Part shown: one piece after another, positions 56,351 through 64,000 of the stretch
How the letters are laid out: each line of letters starts with the position of its first letter
Position numbering within the stretch: the first letter of the stretch is position 1
Assembly (NCBI RefSeq): GCF_002735905.1
Contig: NZ_PEBD01000010.1
Coordinates: 682,001 to 746,000, forward strand
Origin: Williamsia muralis
GTDB taxonomy: Bacteria > Actinomycetota > Actinomycetes > Mycobacteriales > Mycobacteriaceae
Reading direction: 5' to 3'
Length of the DNA stretch: 64,000 bases
The notes under the pieces: generated by a model
Seen by the model: the letters and a program-made list of their open reading frames with translations, nothing else
Told to the model about the DNA's origin: nothing
Databases searched by the model: none
Translations under genes and position numbers: made by a program

Positions 56351-57616
56351 ATGCGCATAGCACTGCTGTCTTACCGGAGTAAGCCACACTGCGGAGGACA
56401 GGGCGTGTACGTGCGCCACCTTTCGCGGGAACTCGCGTTGCTGGGCCATCAGGTCGAGGTCTTTTCCGGGCAGCCCTACCCCGATCTCGACGATGAGGCG
56501 GTCGCTGCCGGCGTCACCCTGACCAAGGTGCCGAGCCTCGACCTCTACAACGACGTGAATCCGTTCCGGACGCCATGGCCGTGGGAGATCAAGAGCTGGA
56601 TCGACGCCCTCGAGGTGCTCACGATGTGGACGGCAGGATTCCCTGAGCCGCTGACGTTCAGTCTTCGTGCGGCTCGTCTCCTGCGCCGCCGCACCGACGA
56701 TTTCGACGTGGTGCACGACAACCAATGCCTGGGGTACGGCCTGCTGCAGATCGAACGCAGCGGTCTGCCTGTGGTCGCGACCATCCACCACCCGATCACC
56801 CGTGATCGCGAACTCGCCGTGAAGGCCGCCAAGGGGTGGCGCAAGCTGACGGCCCGCCGCTGGCATGCATTCCTGCGGATGCAGGGGCGGGTCGCCCGGC
56901 GAATTCCCCGGCTGCTCACGGTATCTCGCAGCAGTGAGGTCGACATCCGCAAGGCTTTCGCCATTCCGGAGGGCCGGCTCACCACCATCCCGCTGGGCGT
57001 GAACACCGAACAGTTCCGGCCGTCGCCGGAGCGGGTCGCCGGGCGCATCGTCTGTGTTGCCAGTGCTGACGCCCCGCTCAAGGGAGTCTCGTACCTTCTC
57101 GAGGCGGTCGCGAAGGTGCGGGCGGAACGGCAGGTCGAACTGGTCTTGGTGTCCAAGTTGGTCGAGGGCGGTCCGTCGGACACCCGGATCGACCAGCTGT
57201 CCATCCGCGACAGCGTGCAGGTGGTGTCCGGCCTGGACGACGACGAGCTCGCCGAACTCCTGGCATCGGCCGAAGTTGCTTGTGTGCCTTCGCTTTATGA
57301 AGGCTTCTCGTTGCCGGCGGTGGAGGCGATGAGCTGTGGTACACCGCTGGTCGCCACCCGCGCCGGGGCGATCCCCGAAGTGGTGGGCGAGCAGGAACAA
57401 GCGGCGCTGCTGGTACCGCCGATGGATTCAGGTGCCCTGGCCGAGGCGCTGGGCAGACTGCTCGACGACTCCGAGCTGCGCACGCGCCTCGGCGAAGGTG
57501 GCCGGGCAAGGGTGGAAGAGCGTTACAGCTGGGCGGCGGTCGCCGCGAAAACGGCTGAGAACTATCAAAAAGCGATCGATCAGTTTGCTCGAGGAGGCAG
57601 CGTTGCTAACCGTTGA
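56351..57616 (+). CDS. Glycosyltransferase family 4 protein
   Basis: This 421-residue GT-B enzyme has N-terminal GGQGVYVRHLSRELA, the central GVNTEQFRPSPERV hinge, and the C-terminal nucleotide-sugar motif PSLYEGFSLPAVEAMSCGTPLVATRAG in part, with the E-x7-E pair in EGFSLPAVE. It transfers a sugar from a nucleotide or lipid donor to an unknown acceptor. It is first of three coupled genes with a methyltransferase and an alpha-alpha barrel protein, which suggests a methylated polysaccharide or glycolipid. Confidence 0.9.
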   Translation: MRIALLSYRSKPHCGGQGVYVRHLSRELALLGHQVEVFSGQPYPDLDDEAVAAGVTLTKVPSLDLYNDVNPFRTPWPWEIKSWIDALEVLTMWTAGFPEPLTFSLRAARLLRRRTDDFDVVHDNQCLGYGLLQIERSGLPVVATIHHPITRDRELAVKAAKGWRKLTARRWHAFLRMQGRVARRIPRLLTVSRSSEVDIRKAFAIPEGRLTTIPLGVNTEQFRPSPERVAGRIVCVASADAPLKGVSYLLEAVAKVRAERQVELVLVSKLVEGGPSDTRIDQLSIRDSVQVVSGLDDDELAELLASAEVACVPSLYEGFSLPAVEAMSCGTPLVATRAGAIPEVVGEQEQAALLVPPMDSGALAEALGRLLDDSELRTRLGEGGRARVEERYSWAAVAAKTAENYQKAIDQFARGGSVANR

Positions 57617-58358
57617 TTTTGATCGACTGGGCGTAGGACCGAACACCAAGGCCATCGATATCGGTGCGGGGCAGGGTCGGCATTCGTTCGAGATGTTCCG
57701 GCGTGGCGCCGATGTGATCGCATTCGATCAGTCCGAGAGCGACATGTCCGAAGTTGCCGAGATGTTCGACGCGATGATCGCCGAGGGGCAGGTACCGGCT
57801 TCGGCCAAGGCCCGCGCCGAGGTCGGTGACGCCCTGCGGCTTCCCTTCGGTGACGGGGAGTTCGACGTGGTGCTCATGTCGGAGATCCTCGAACACATCC
57901 CTGACGACACCGACGCCATCTCTGAGATGGCCCGGATCCTGGCGCCCGGTGGTCTGGCCGCCGTGACCGTTCCGCGGTACTGGCCGGAGAAAGTGTGCTG
58001 GACGTTCTCTGACGAGTACCACGCCAACGAGGGTGGGCACGTGCGCATCTACAAGGCGTCGGAATTGGCCGGGAAGCTCAGTGCCGCGGGTCTGGAGGTG
58101 ACCGGCACCGGTCACGCCCACGCGTTGCACGCCCCTTACTGGTGGCTCAAATGTGCTGTGGGAGTGGAGAACAACGACAATCCACTGGTCAAGGCCTACC
58201 ACAAGCTCCTGGTGTGGGACATGATGTCGGCGCCCAAGCTCACCCGCGTCGGCGAGCAGGTGCTCAACCCGGTCTTCGGCAAGAGCGTGATCATCTACCT
58301 GCGCAAACCGGCTGATCTTCCCACCTCCACGTCCGGCTCCGGCTCCGTCTCCGACTGA
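57603..58358 (+). CDS. Class I SAM-dependent methyltransferase
   Basis: This 251-residue methyltransferase starts at TTG 57603, with GAGGAGG 5 nt upstream, inside the end of the glycosyltransferase gene. Motif I is AIDIGAGQGRHSFEM, motif II DVIAFDQSESD, and motif IV region LPFGDGEFDVVLMSEILEHI. The pattern is of small-molecule or sugar O-methyltransferases. The overlapping TTG start implies coupling to the glycosyltransferase. The acceptor is unknown. Confidence 0.9.
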   Translation: MLTVDFDRLGVGPNTKAIDIGAGQGRHSFEMFRRGADVIAFDQSESDMSEVAEMFDAMIAEGQVPASAKARAEVGDALRLPFGDGEFDVVLMSEILEHIPDDTDAISEMARILAPGGLAAVTVPRYWPEKVCWTFSDEYHANEGGHVRIYKASELAGKLSAAGLEVTGTGHAHALHAPYWWLKCAVGVENNDNPLVKAYHKLLVWDMMSAPKLTRVGEQVLNPVFGKSVIIYLRKPADLPTSTSGSGSVSD

Positions 58359-58360
58359 GC

Positions 58361-59467
58361 ATGACGCCGATCCCTGAACTCGCGGACCTCATCAGCGCCG
58401 AAGAATGCCTGGCCACCGGGCGGGCGATCGCGGCGATGCAGGAAAGCACCGGCGCGATGCCCTGGTTCCCGGGCGGTCAGACCGACCCCTGGGACCACGT
58501 CGAGTCGGCGATGGCGCTCAGCGCCACCGGCTTGATCGCCGAGGCAGAGGCGGCGTACGAATGGTCGCGGCGTACCCAGCGCGCGGACGGCTCGTGGGCG
58601 ATCCGCACCGTGCTGGGCACGGTGACCGACCACAACACCGACAGCAACTTTTGCGCCTACGTGGCGGTCGGGGTGTGGCATCACTACCTGATCACCGGTG
58701 ATGACCGGTTCCTGCAGAATATGTGGCCGATGGTGTGCTCGGCCATCGACCTGGTGATCAAGTTCCAGGCGCCCAATGGCCAGATCTACTGGGGCGCAAC
58801 ATATCCACTGCCCGATCAGTCGTCCGGTACGTATCCGGGGATCTATCACGAGGCTCTCATCACGGGGAACTCGAGCATCCATCAGGCACTCGGATGCGCG
58901 GTATCGATCGCCGAAGAACTGGGCCAGCCGGCCGAGGCGTGGGAGGCCGCGCAGACCAGGCTCGGACACGCGCTGCAGAGCCACCCCGAACTGTTCGCCC
59001 CGAAGTCCGAGTACTCGATGGACTGGTACTACCCGGTGCTCGGCGGTGCCGTCCGCGGCCGTGCCGGGCAGGAACTGATCGCCCAGCGGTGGGACGACTT
59101 CGTTGTCACCGACCTGGGCATCCGTTGTGTCGATCATCGCCCGTGGGTGACCGGTGCCGAGACCTGTGAGCTGGTCTTGGCTCTCGATGCACTCGGTGAC
59201 GTCGCGGACGCGACCGCTTTGCTCTCGGACATGCAGCATCTGCGAGACCCGGACGGCTCGTACTGGACCGGTCTGGTGTTCGCCGACGGCAAGCGCTGGC
59301 CGGTGGAGAAGAGCTGCTGGACCTCGGCGGCGGTGGTACTGGCGGTGGACGCGCTGAGCCGTACGACGCCTGCCAACGGCATCTTCCGCGACGCCGATCC
59401 GCTAGCGGACGGCCCAGGTCTGCGCAAGTTGGCCAAATATAGAACGTGTTACTGTCTGTCTGCCTAG
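58361..59467 (+). CDS. Alpha-alpha barrel protein (prenyltransferase/squalene cyclase-like or glycoside-processing)
   Basis: This 368-residue protein is helical with repeating paired-helix segments, such as WDHVESAMALSATGLIAEAEAAYEWS, FVVTDLGIRCVDHRP and SCWTSAAVVLAVDALS, like the (alpha/alpha)6 fold of squalene cyclase-like and some glycoside hydrolase proteins. No DxDD cyclase motif is visible. It starts 2 nt after the methyltransferase stop and is likely a third step of the same pathway. The last codons overlap a KstR-like box at 59440-59453, so the C-terminal tail may be non-essential. Family assignment is uncertain. Confidence 0.62.
   Translation: MTPIPELADLISAEECLATGRAIAAMQESTGAMPWFPGGQTDPWDHVESAMALSATGLIAEAEAAYEWSRRTQRADGSWAIRTVLGTVTDHNTDSNFCAYVAVGVWHHYLITGDDRFLQNMWPMVCSAIDLVIKFQAPNGQIYWGATYPLPDQSSGTYPGIYHEALITGNSSIHQALGCAVSIAEELGQPAEAWEAAQTRLGHALQSHPELFAPKSEYSMDWYYPVLGGAVRGRAGQELIAQRWDDFVVTDLGIRCVDHRPWVTGAETCELVLALDALGDVADATALLSDMQHLRDPDGSYWTGLVFADGKRWPVEKSCWTSAAVVLAVDALSRTTPANGIFRDADPLADGPGLRKLAKYRTCYCLSA
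59440..59453. promoter_or_regulatory. Imperfect KstR-like box before the LLM oxidoreductase operon
   Basis: TAGAACGTGTTACT keeps the AAC..GTT core and the left half of the KstR motif exactly, but the last base is T rather than A. It lies 68 nt before the ATG of the LLM gene, and within the last codons of the previous gene. Binding is likely weaker than at the other two sites. Confidence 0.45.
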
Positions 59468-59521
59468 ACTGGTGTCCAGGCACCGGTCCATGACCGGTTT
59501 GGAGCTGCAGCAGGAGGCACG

Positions 59522-60382
59522 ATGGACTTCGGGATCGTCCAGTTCACCAGCGACCGGGGCTTGGCTCCGGCCACGTTGGCACCTTTGGTGGAAAACGCCG
59601 GTTTCGACGCGTACTTCGTACCGGAGCACAGTCACATCCCCACCAAGCGGGATGCCGCCCACCCACAGACCGGCGACTCGTCGCTGCCCGACGACCGCTA
59701 CATGCGCACCCTCGACCCGTGGGTGTCGCTCAGTGGGGCGGCGGCGGTGACCAGTCGGATCCGGCTCGGTACTGCGGTGGCGCTGCCCGTCCAGTCCGAC
59801 CCGATCACCCTGGCCAAGATCATCGCGACGCTGGACCACCTGTCGGGTGGCCGGGTCACCCTCGGCGTCGGGTTCGGTTGGAACCTCGACGAACTCTCAG
59901 ACCACCACGTGCCGCCGAAGCGCCGTCGCACGATGCTGCGCGAGTACATCGAAGCCATGACCGCGTTGTGGTCGCAGGACGAAGCCGAGTTCGCCGGGGA
60001 GTTCGTGAACTTCGGTCCCAGCTGGGCATGGCCGAAAACAGTCCAGCAGCCGTCGCCGCCCGTCCTCGTCGGAGCCGCGGGCAACGAGAAGAACTTCAAG
60101 TGGATCGCCAAGAGCGCGGGTGGCTGGATCACCACGCCGGGCGAGCAGGACATCGAGGCGTCGGTGGTGCTGCTCAAGCAGATCTGGGCCGACGCCGGTC
60201 GCGAGGGTGATCCGCAGATCGTGGTGCTCGACTTCAAGCCGGTGGCCGAGAAGCTGGACAAGTGGCGCGAACTGGGCGTCACGACTGTTCTGTACGGAGT
60301 GCCCGACGACAGCGAAGAACGTGCCGGCGCCTACCTGACCAAACTGGCCGGGAAACTGGGACTGAGCCCGGCGACGGTATGA
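59522..60382 (+). CDS. LLM-class F420-dependent oxidoreductase
   Basis: This 286-residue TIM-barrel protein of the luciferase-like family has FGIVQFTSDRGLAPATLAPLVE at the start, DRYMRTLDPWVSLSGAAAVT, and LSGGRVTLGVGFGWN, a pattern seen in F420-dependent members. The cofactor is inferred from family, not shown. GCAGGAGG lies 4-11 nt before the ATG. It overlaps the next LLM gene (ATGA). Substrate unknown; a lipid or steroid-type ketone is plausible from the operator upstream. Confidence 0.85.
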   Translation: MDFGIVQFTSDRGLAPATLAPLVENAGFDAYFVPEHSHIPTKRDAAHPQTGDSSLPDDRYMRTLDPWVSLSGAAAVTSRIRLGTAVALPVQSDPITLAKIIATLDHLSGGRVTLGVGFGWNLDELSDHHVPPKRRRTMLREYIEAMTALWSQDEAEFAGEFVNFGPSWAWPKTVQQPSPPVLVGAAGNEKNFKWIAKSAGGWITTPGEQDIEASVVLLKQIWADAGREGDPQIVVLDFKPVAEKLDKWRELGVTTVLYGVPDDSEERAGAYLTKLAGKLGLSPATV

Positions 60383-61593
60383 CCACCGAGCGGGCCGAAA
60401 ACTCCGCTGACCGGGCCGAAAAGTCCGCCGACCGGGCCGAAAACTCCGCTGACCGGGCCGAAAAGTCCGCTGACCGGGCCGAAAACTCCGCCGACCGGGC
60501 CGTTACCGGCGTCGAGTTTCCCGAATTGGGTTGCTACGGCCTGGCCGGACATTCTGCGAGCCCGCGCGATCTCGTCGACGAGGTTCAGCAAGCGGAAGAG
60601 TTGGGTCTCGGCTCGGTCTTCTTGTCCGAACGGTTCAACGTCAAAGATGCTGCGGTGCTGGCCGGCGCCGCGGGTGCGGTGAGTAGGCACATCGGGATCG
60701 CCACGGCGGCAACAAATCACAACACCAGGCATCCGCTGGTGACGGCGACGATGGCAACGTCGATGCATAGGCTCACCGGCGGTCGTTATGCGCTCGGACT
60801 CGGGCGGGGTTTCAACCTCCTGTTCGACGTGATGGGTGTTCCGCGGGTGACCTCCGCACAGATGGAAGACGCGGCCGGCATCTACCGCACCCTGTGGAAG
60901 GGCGAGGCGGTTGTCGGACACGATGGCCCGGCGGGGAAGTATCCGTTCCTGATGCAGGATGCGTCGTTCGACGAAGACATCCCGTTGATGTTGATGGCGA
61001 TCGGTGATCAGACCCTCAAACTGGCGGGGAGGATCGCGGACGGCGTTGTGCTGCATACGTTCTTCAGCGACGAGACACTCGAACGTTCGGTGGCGATCAT
61101 CCGCGAGTCGGCGACCGAGAGCGGCCGGGATCCGGCGGCGATCCGAATCTGGTCCGTGCTTGCGACCGTCGAGGAATCGATCCCCGAGGAGCTGCGTCTT
61201 CGCAAACTCGTCGGCCGGCTGGCGACCTATCTGCAGGGTTACGGTGAGGTTCTGGTCCGATCGAACGGCTGGCATCTGGCCGACCTCGAGCGATTCCGGA
61301 ATGATCCTTTTGTGCAGGGCTTTTCGGGGGCGTTCGATGCCGTGGGTACTGTCGACGACCTGACCAGGGTCAGCAAGCTGTTGCCCGACCATTGGCTGGC
61401 GGCGTCGGCCACCGGCACGGCTGAGCAGTGTGCGCAGCGGATCGCCGATCAGTTCACCGCAGGCGCCGACAGTGTGATCCTGCACGGCGCCACCCCGACC
61501 GAGCTTGCGCCGGTACTCGATGCCTGGCGCTCCATCCGCCCGGGTGATCGATTCGACCGCCTGCCCGCGAACCCCGGAAGGGCCTTGCCGTGA
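60379..61593 (+). CDS. LLM-class oxidoreductase with N-terminal heptad repeats
   Basis: This 404-residue protein has an extra N-terminus of about 40 residues made of five 7-residue repeats (AENSADR / AEKSADR), then a luciferase-like barrel from about residue 45 (ELGCYGLAGHSASPRDLVDEVQQAEELGLGS in part, LTGGRYALGLGRGFN, DEDIPLMLMAIGDQTLKLAGRIADG). The barrel is like the TIGR03857-type F420 group. The repeat region is charged and probably disordered or a short coiled coil. It is coupled to the genes before and after. Confidence 0.85.
   Translation: MTTERAENSADRAEKSADRAENSADRAEKSADRAENSADRAVTGVEFPELGCYGLAGHSASPRDLVDEVQQAEELGLGSVFLSERFNVKDAAVLAGAAGAVSRHIGIATAATNHNTRHPLVTATMATSMHRLTGGRYALGLGRGFNLLFDVMGVPRVTSAQMEDAAGIYRTLWKGEAVVGHDGPAGKYPFLMQDASFDEDIPLMLMAIGDQTLKLAGRIADGVVLHTFFSDETLERSVAIIRESATESGRDPAAIRIWSVLATVEESIPEELRLRKLVGRLATYLQGYGEVLVRSNGWHLADLERFRNDPFVQGFSGAFDAVGTVDDLTRVSKLLPDHWLAASATGTAEQCAQRIADQFTAGADSVILHGATPTELAPVLDAWRSIRPGDRFDRLPANPGRALP
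60394..60498 (+). repeat. Five tandem in-frame 21-bp repeats
   Basis: Five units of 21 bp begin at 60394, 60415, 60436, 60457 and 60478. The codon before the Ser alternates Asn, Lys, Asn, Lys, Asn, so pairs of units form a 42-bp higher-order repeat. They encode a heptad ladder at the N-terminus of the second LLM enzyme. Copy number change would keep the frame. Confidence 0.95.
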
Positions 61594-62645
61594 TCACCGA
61601 GATCGTGACCTCCGCCGAAGATCTGACCGCCGGCTGGGTGTCAGCAGCATTGGGCCGAGAGGTTGATTCGGTAGACGCCGCTGCGGTCGGGACGGGCCAG
61701 ATCGGTACGTGTTACCGGTTGGACCTCACCGGAAGTGATGTGCCGGAACGGCTTCTGGCGAAGTTGCCTGCGTCAGACCCGGCGACCCGAGAGATGCTCG
61801 CTGGCGTCTACCGTTCTGAGGTCCGGTTCTACACTCTGATCGCCGACACCGTGGCGATCCGGGTACCGCGTTGCTTCTACTCGGCGTCATCGGAGACCGG
61901 TGCGGACTTCACGCTGCTGCTCGAAGACATGAGTCCCGCCGAGCAGGGCGATCAGTTGGCGGGCTGCACTGTGGATCAGGCCCGCGATGCCGTGATCAAT
62001 CTCGCCGGCCTCCACGGCCCCCGGTGGTGCGACCCGACTCTGCTCGACATCGATGGGATGTCCATCAACGGCCCCGACGATGCCAAAATGATGGCCGAAC
62101 TCTACGGTCCGGCGACGGAGATCTTCGTCGAGGCGCTCGGTGACCTGATCGCCGAGGAGGATCGCCAGACGTTGTGGGAATGCGTGGACGTCTGCGAGGC
62201 CTGGACGCTGGGACGAGCCGAACGCTTCGGTCTGGTACACGGCGACTATCGGCTCGACAATTTGCTCTTTCCTCCGGACGGCGGGCCGGGAGTGTCGGCC
62301 ATCGATTGGCAGACACTGAGTTTGGCGCTGCCGGCACGCGATCTCGCATACTTTCTGGGCACCAGCCTCTCACCACAGCAGCGGCGAACCCACGAATCGG
62401 CACTGGTCGCGGACTACCACCAAGCACTTGTGTCATACGGGGTCACCGACTACGACCTCGATGCGTGCTGGGACGACTATCGGTTCGCGATGGTCCAGGG
62501 ACCACTGGTGTCGGTGTTCGGGTGTGCATACGGAAGTCGCACCGATCGTGGCGACCGGATGTTCGCGGCGATGGTGGCTCGATCGTGTGCGGCTATCCGC
62601 GATCTCGGCACGATCGCGTTGGCAGCCGGATCCCCGTCGAGCTGA
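61590..62645 (+). CDS. Phosphotransferase family protein (APH / kinase-like fold)
   Basis: This 351-residue protein has the aminoglycoside phosphotransferase-type kinase motifs: catalytic loop LVHGDYRLDNLLF and metal-binding IDWQTLSLALPARDLAYFLG. The N-lobe has the Gly-rich turn GTGQIGTCYRL and Lys in LLAKLP. The GTG start overlaps the LLM stop (GTGA). Relatives occur with acyl-CoA dehydrogenases and may phosphorylate 4-hydroxy acids before dehydration. It is more likely a catabolic kinase than a resistance gene. Confidence 0.85.
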   Translation: MITEIVTSAEDLTAGWVSAALGREVDSVDAAAVGTGQIGTCYRLDLTGSDVPERLLAKLPASDPATREMLAGVYRSEVRFYTLIADTVAIRVPRCFYSASSETGADFTLLLEDMSPAEQGDQLAGCTVDQARDAVINLAGLHGPRWCDPTLLDIDGMSINGPDDAKMMAELYGPATEIFVEALGDLIAEEDRQTLWECVDVCEAWTLGRAERFGLVHGDYRLDNLLFPPDGGPGVSAIDWQTLSLALPARDLAYFLGTSLSPQQRRTHESALVADYHQALVSYGVTDYDLDACWDDYRFAMVQGPLVSVFGCAYGSRTDRGDRMFAAMVARSCAAIRDLGTIALAAGSPSS

Positions 62646-62655
62646 GGGTTGGCTG

Positions 62656-63738
62656 ATGCCGGTCGCCGCTGAGAGAAAGACGCGCGTGATCCAATGGGCC
62701 ACCGGGGCAGTGGGTATCGAGGCCTTGCGCGGCATCCTCGACCATCCCGATCTCGAACTGGCCGGTGTCAGGGTGTACTCGAGTAACAAGCATGGTGTCG
62801 ATGCCGGTGTGTTGGCCGGCCGATCGACGGTGGGCGTCGCGGCGACCACCAGTCTCGACGAGGTGGTCCAGTCGGACGCCGATTGTGTCCTCTACACACC
62901 CCGCAGTCCGTCGATCGAAGACGTATGCTCCCTTTTGGCGTCCGGGAAGAACGTCGTGACAACATCATTCGGCTTTCACACCGCGCGTGCTGACGGTCCC
63001 GACAAAGACCGCCTTCGCGAGGCCTGTGAGGCGGGCGGAACGTCATTGCACGGCACGGGCCTCAACCCCGGCAACCTCGGCGTCGTGTTGCCTTTGGCAT
63101 TGTCCGGGCTGACGCGCGACGTCACGAACGTGAAAGTTCAGGAGCGGGCCGATTGGTCTGTCTACGAGAGTCTGGACATAACGTTCGACCAGATGCGGTT
63201 CGGAAGTCCGGTGGGTGAGGTGACACCGGAATGCGAAGGCCTGAAGTTCACCAGTGACCTTTTCCGGGAACAGGTGTGGCTCGTGGGGGACGCACTGGGC
63301 CTCGACCTGGACGAGGTGGTGACCGACCTGCAGGTGATCCCGGCGTCCGTCGACCACGAGGTCTTCGGTCGCACCCTCAAGGCCGGCACGGTGGCAGGTC
63401 AGTGGTGGCGGTGGATCGGTCGCTCAGCGGGACACATCCGCGTCGAGGTGGAGGCCGTGTGGACGGTGGGGGAGCGTCCGCCGTCGGATTGGCCCGCGCC
63501 TCAACATGGTTGGACGATCACACTCGAGGGCACCCCATCGGCTCAGGCCCACATCGTCACCCTGGCCAGTTTCGTTCGTGATGTCTCCCTGGCAGAACAC
63601 GTCAACGCGGCCAGCGTCGCCACTGCCGCTCAGGCCGTGAACTCGGTGGCCGCAGTGGTCGCCGCACCACCGGGATTTGTCACCATCGCGGATCTGCCCC
63701 TGATTCGGAACCGTCATGCGGTGGCCAGAGCGACCTGA
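62656..63738 (+). CDS. Dihydrodipicolinate reductase-like NAD(P)-binding protein
   Basis: This 360-residue protein has an N-terminal NAD(P) fold (VIQWATGAVGIEALRGILDHPDLELAGV in part: WATGAVG) and a larger C-terminal domain as in actinobacterial dihydrodipicolinate reductase-like proteins that are unrelated to lysine synthesis in context. ATG 62656 has GAGGG upstream; the in-frame upstream sequence is inside the kinase gene. It is the last gene of the LLM/kinase unit. Substrate unknown, perhaps an intermediate of terpenoid or steroid breakdown. Confidence 0.82.
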   Translation: MPVAAERKTRVIQWATGAVGIEALRGILDHPDLELAGVRVYSSNKHGVDAGVLAGRSTVGVAATTSLDEVVQSDADCVLYTPRSPSIEDVCSLLASGKNVVTTSFGFHTARADGPDKDRLREACEAGGTSLHGTGLNPGNLGVVLPLALSGLTRDVTNVKVQERADWSVYESLDITFDQMRFGSPVGEVTPECEGLKFTSDLFREQVWLVGDALGLDLDEVVTDLQVIPASVDHEVFGRTLKAGTVAGQWWRWIGRSAGHIRVEVEAVWTVGERPPSDWPAPQHGWTITLEGTPSAQAHIVTLASFVRDVSLAEHVNAASVATAAQAVNSVAAVVAAPPGFVTIADLPLIRNRHAVARAT

Positions 63739-63752
63739 GCTGCGGTTCGCGT

Positions 63753-64000
63753 TCAGGCCGTGTATCCATGCGGACGTGTTGTAAACGTTTGTCCGTACTG
63801 GGTTGTCCAGGTAATTGATCGGTCGGTGTGCATACGCGATTCCCAGTAGCCGAGTGTTTTGCGTTTGTGGTCGGGGCGGCAGGCAGCTTCGAGGTTCTCC
63901 TCGATCGTCCATCCGCCCGATTCGGCGTCGGAGTGGTTGAACGGGATGATGTGGTCGATTTCGCAATCGGCGGCTGGTGTTGTGCATTCGGGGGCGCGAC
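63753..64000 (-). CDS. HNH endonuclease (DUF222 / 13E12 family), C-terminal part
   Basis: The 3' end of a minus-strand gene is visible: 82 codons from the right window edge to TGA at 63755-63753. It encodes RAPECTTPAADCEIDHIIPF and then NHSDAESGGWTIEENLEAAC, followed by RPDHKRKTLG. This is an HNH nuclease motif (CEIDHIIPFNHS, then N and H in the last helix) as in the DUF222/13E12 repeat proteins of mycobacteria. The 5' part is outside the window. It is convergent with the reductase-like gene, 14 nt away. Confidence 0.9.
   Translation of the reverse strand, partial: RAPECTTPAADCEIDHIIPFNHSDAESGGWTIEENLEAACRPDHKRKTLGYWESRMHTDRSITWTTQYGQTFTTRPHGYTA

Noticed and set aside
60394-60498. CRISPR-like tandem repeats
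   Set aside because: The units are directly adjacent, have no spacers, are in frame with a gene, and encode a heptad ladder.
61590-62645. Aminoglycoside resistance gene
   Set aside because: The kinase motifs are shared with many catabolic and small-molecule kinases, and the neighbours are LLM and reductase-like enzymes, not a resistance context.

Overview
The window is high-GC actinobacterial DNA of the mycolic-acid group (Mycobacteriales), most likely Gordonia or a close relative such as Williamsia. The evidence is an mce operon with Mce-associated membrane genes, RpoB/RpoC of mycobacterial type, FprB, a DinB2-type polymerase, a tandem LprB/LprC-like (DUF3558) lipoprotein pair, a DUF222-type HNH gene, KstR-type steroid operators, and frequent GTG/TTG starts with ATGA/GTGA overlaps. 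The genus is inferred, not proven. I see no rRNA, tRNA, CRISPR array or insertion sequence, and no gene-free stretch over 300 bases.

Layout. 1-8376: the end of mceA, then mceBCDEF and two Mce-associated membrane genes, an envelope lipid or steroid importer. 8377-16198: rpoB promoter, rpoB, rpoC and a strong terminator. 16228-17426: a solitary AbiEi/Vsr-like PD-(D/E)XK gene bracketed by two related nested palindromes. 17461-18211: small VOC and DUF1905 genes. 18242-27471: an organosulfur module. It has an SsuABC/TauABC-type transporter, a DszA/DmoA-type flavin monooxygenase, an MFS transporter and an unusual SDR in one minus-strand operon, an IclR regulator, and two TauD/AtsK-type dioxygenases on the plus strand; two near-identical operator sequences tie both arms to the regulator. 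27538-42336: mixed genes, including a DinB2-like polymerase with an odd steric gate, secreted lipase, glutamine amidotransferase, AidB-like dehydrogenase, SixA, phosphoketolase, two tandem DMT transporters, a flavoprotein disulfide reductase, a lipoprotein, a GlcD-type oxidase and a flavodoxin. 42850-46411: valine catabolism (mmsA, acyl-CoA dehydrogenase, mmsB) behind a perfect palindrome. 46569-51546: aldehyde dehydrogenase, an HsaA-like monooxygenase behind a KstR-type operator, a MarR regulator, and an AurF-like diiron protein with a DUF4873 partner. 51595-54225: small membrane protein, S4 protein, two DUF3558 lipoproteins, acyl-ACP thioesterase. 54508-56223: fprB behind a second KstR-type operator. 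56351-59467: a glycosyltransferase / methyltransferase / alpha-alpha-barrel operon. 59522-63738: two LLM-class oxidoreductases (one with an in-frame 21-bp repeat), a phosphotransferase-like kinase and a dihydrodipicolinate-reductase-like protein, behind an imperfect KstR-like box. 63753-64000: the C-terminus of an HNH endonuclease.

The genes suggest a soil or hydrocarbon-degrading lifestyle: lipid or steroid import (mce), steroid-type oxidation (KstR-like sites, HsaA paralogue, FprB, LLM enzymes), branched-chain amino acid breakdown, and scavenging of sulfur from organosulfonates or sulfate esters. The two most interesting candidates for undescribed biology are the palindrome-bracketed nuclease-like gene and the two-arm organosulfur regulon with its catalytically altered SDR.
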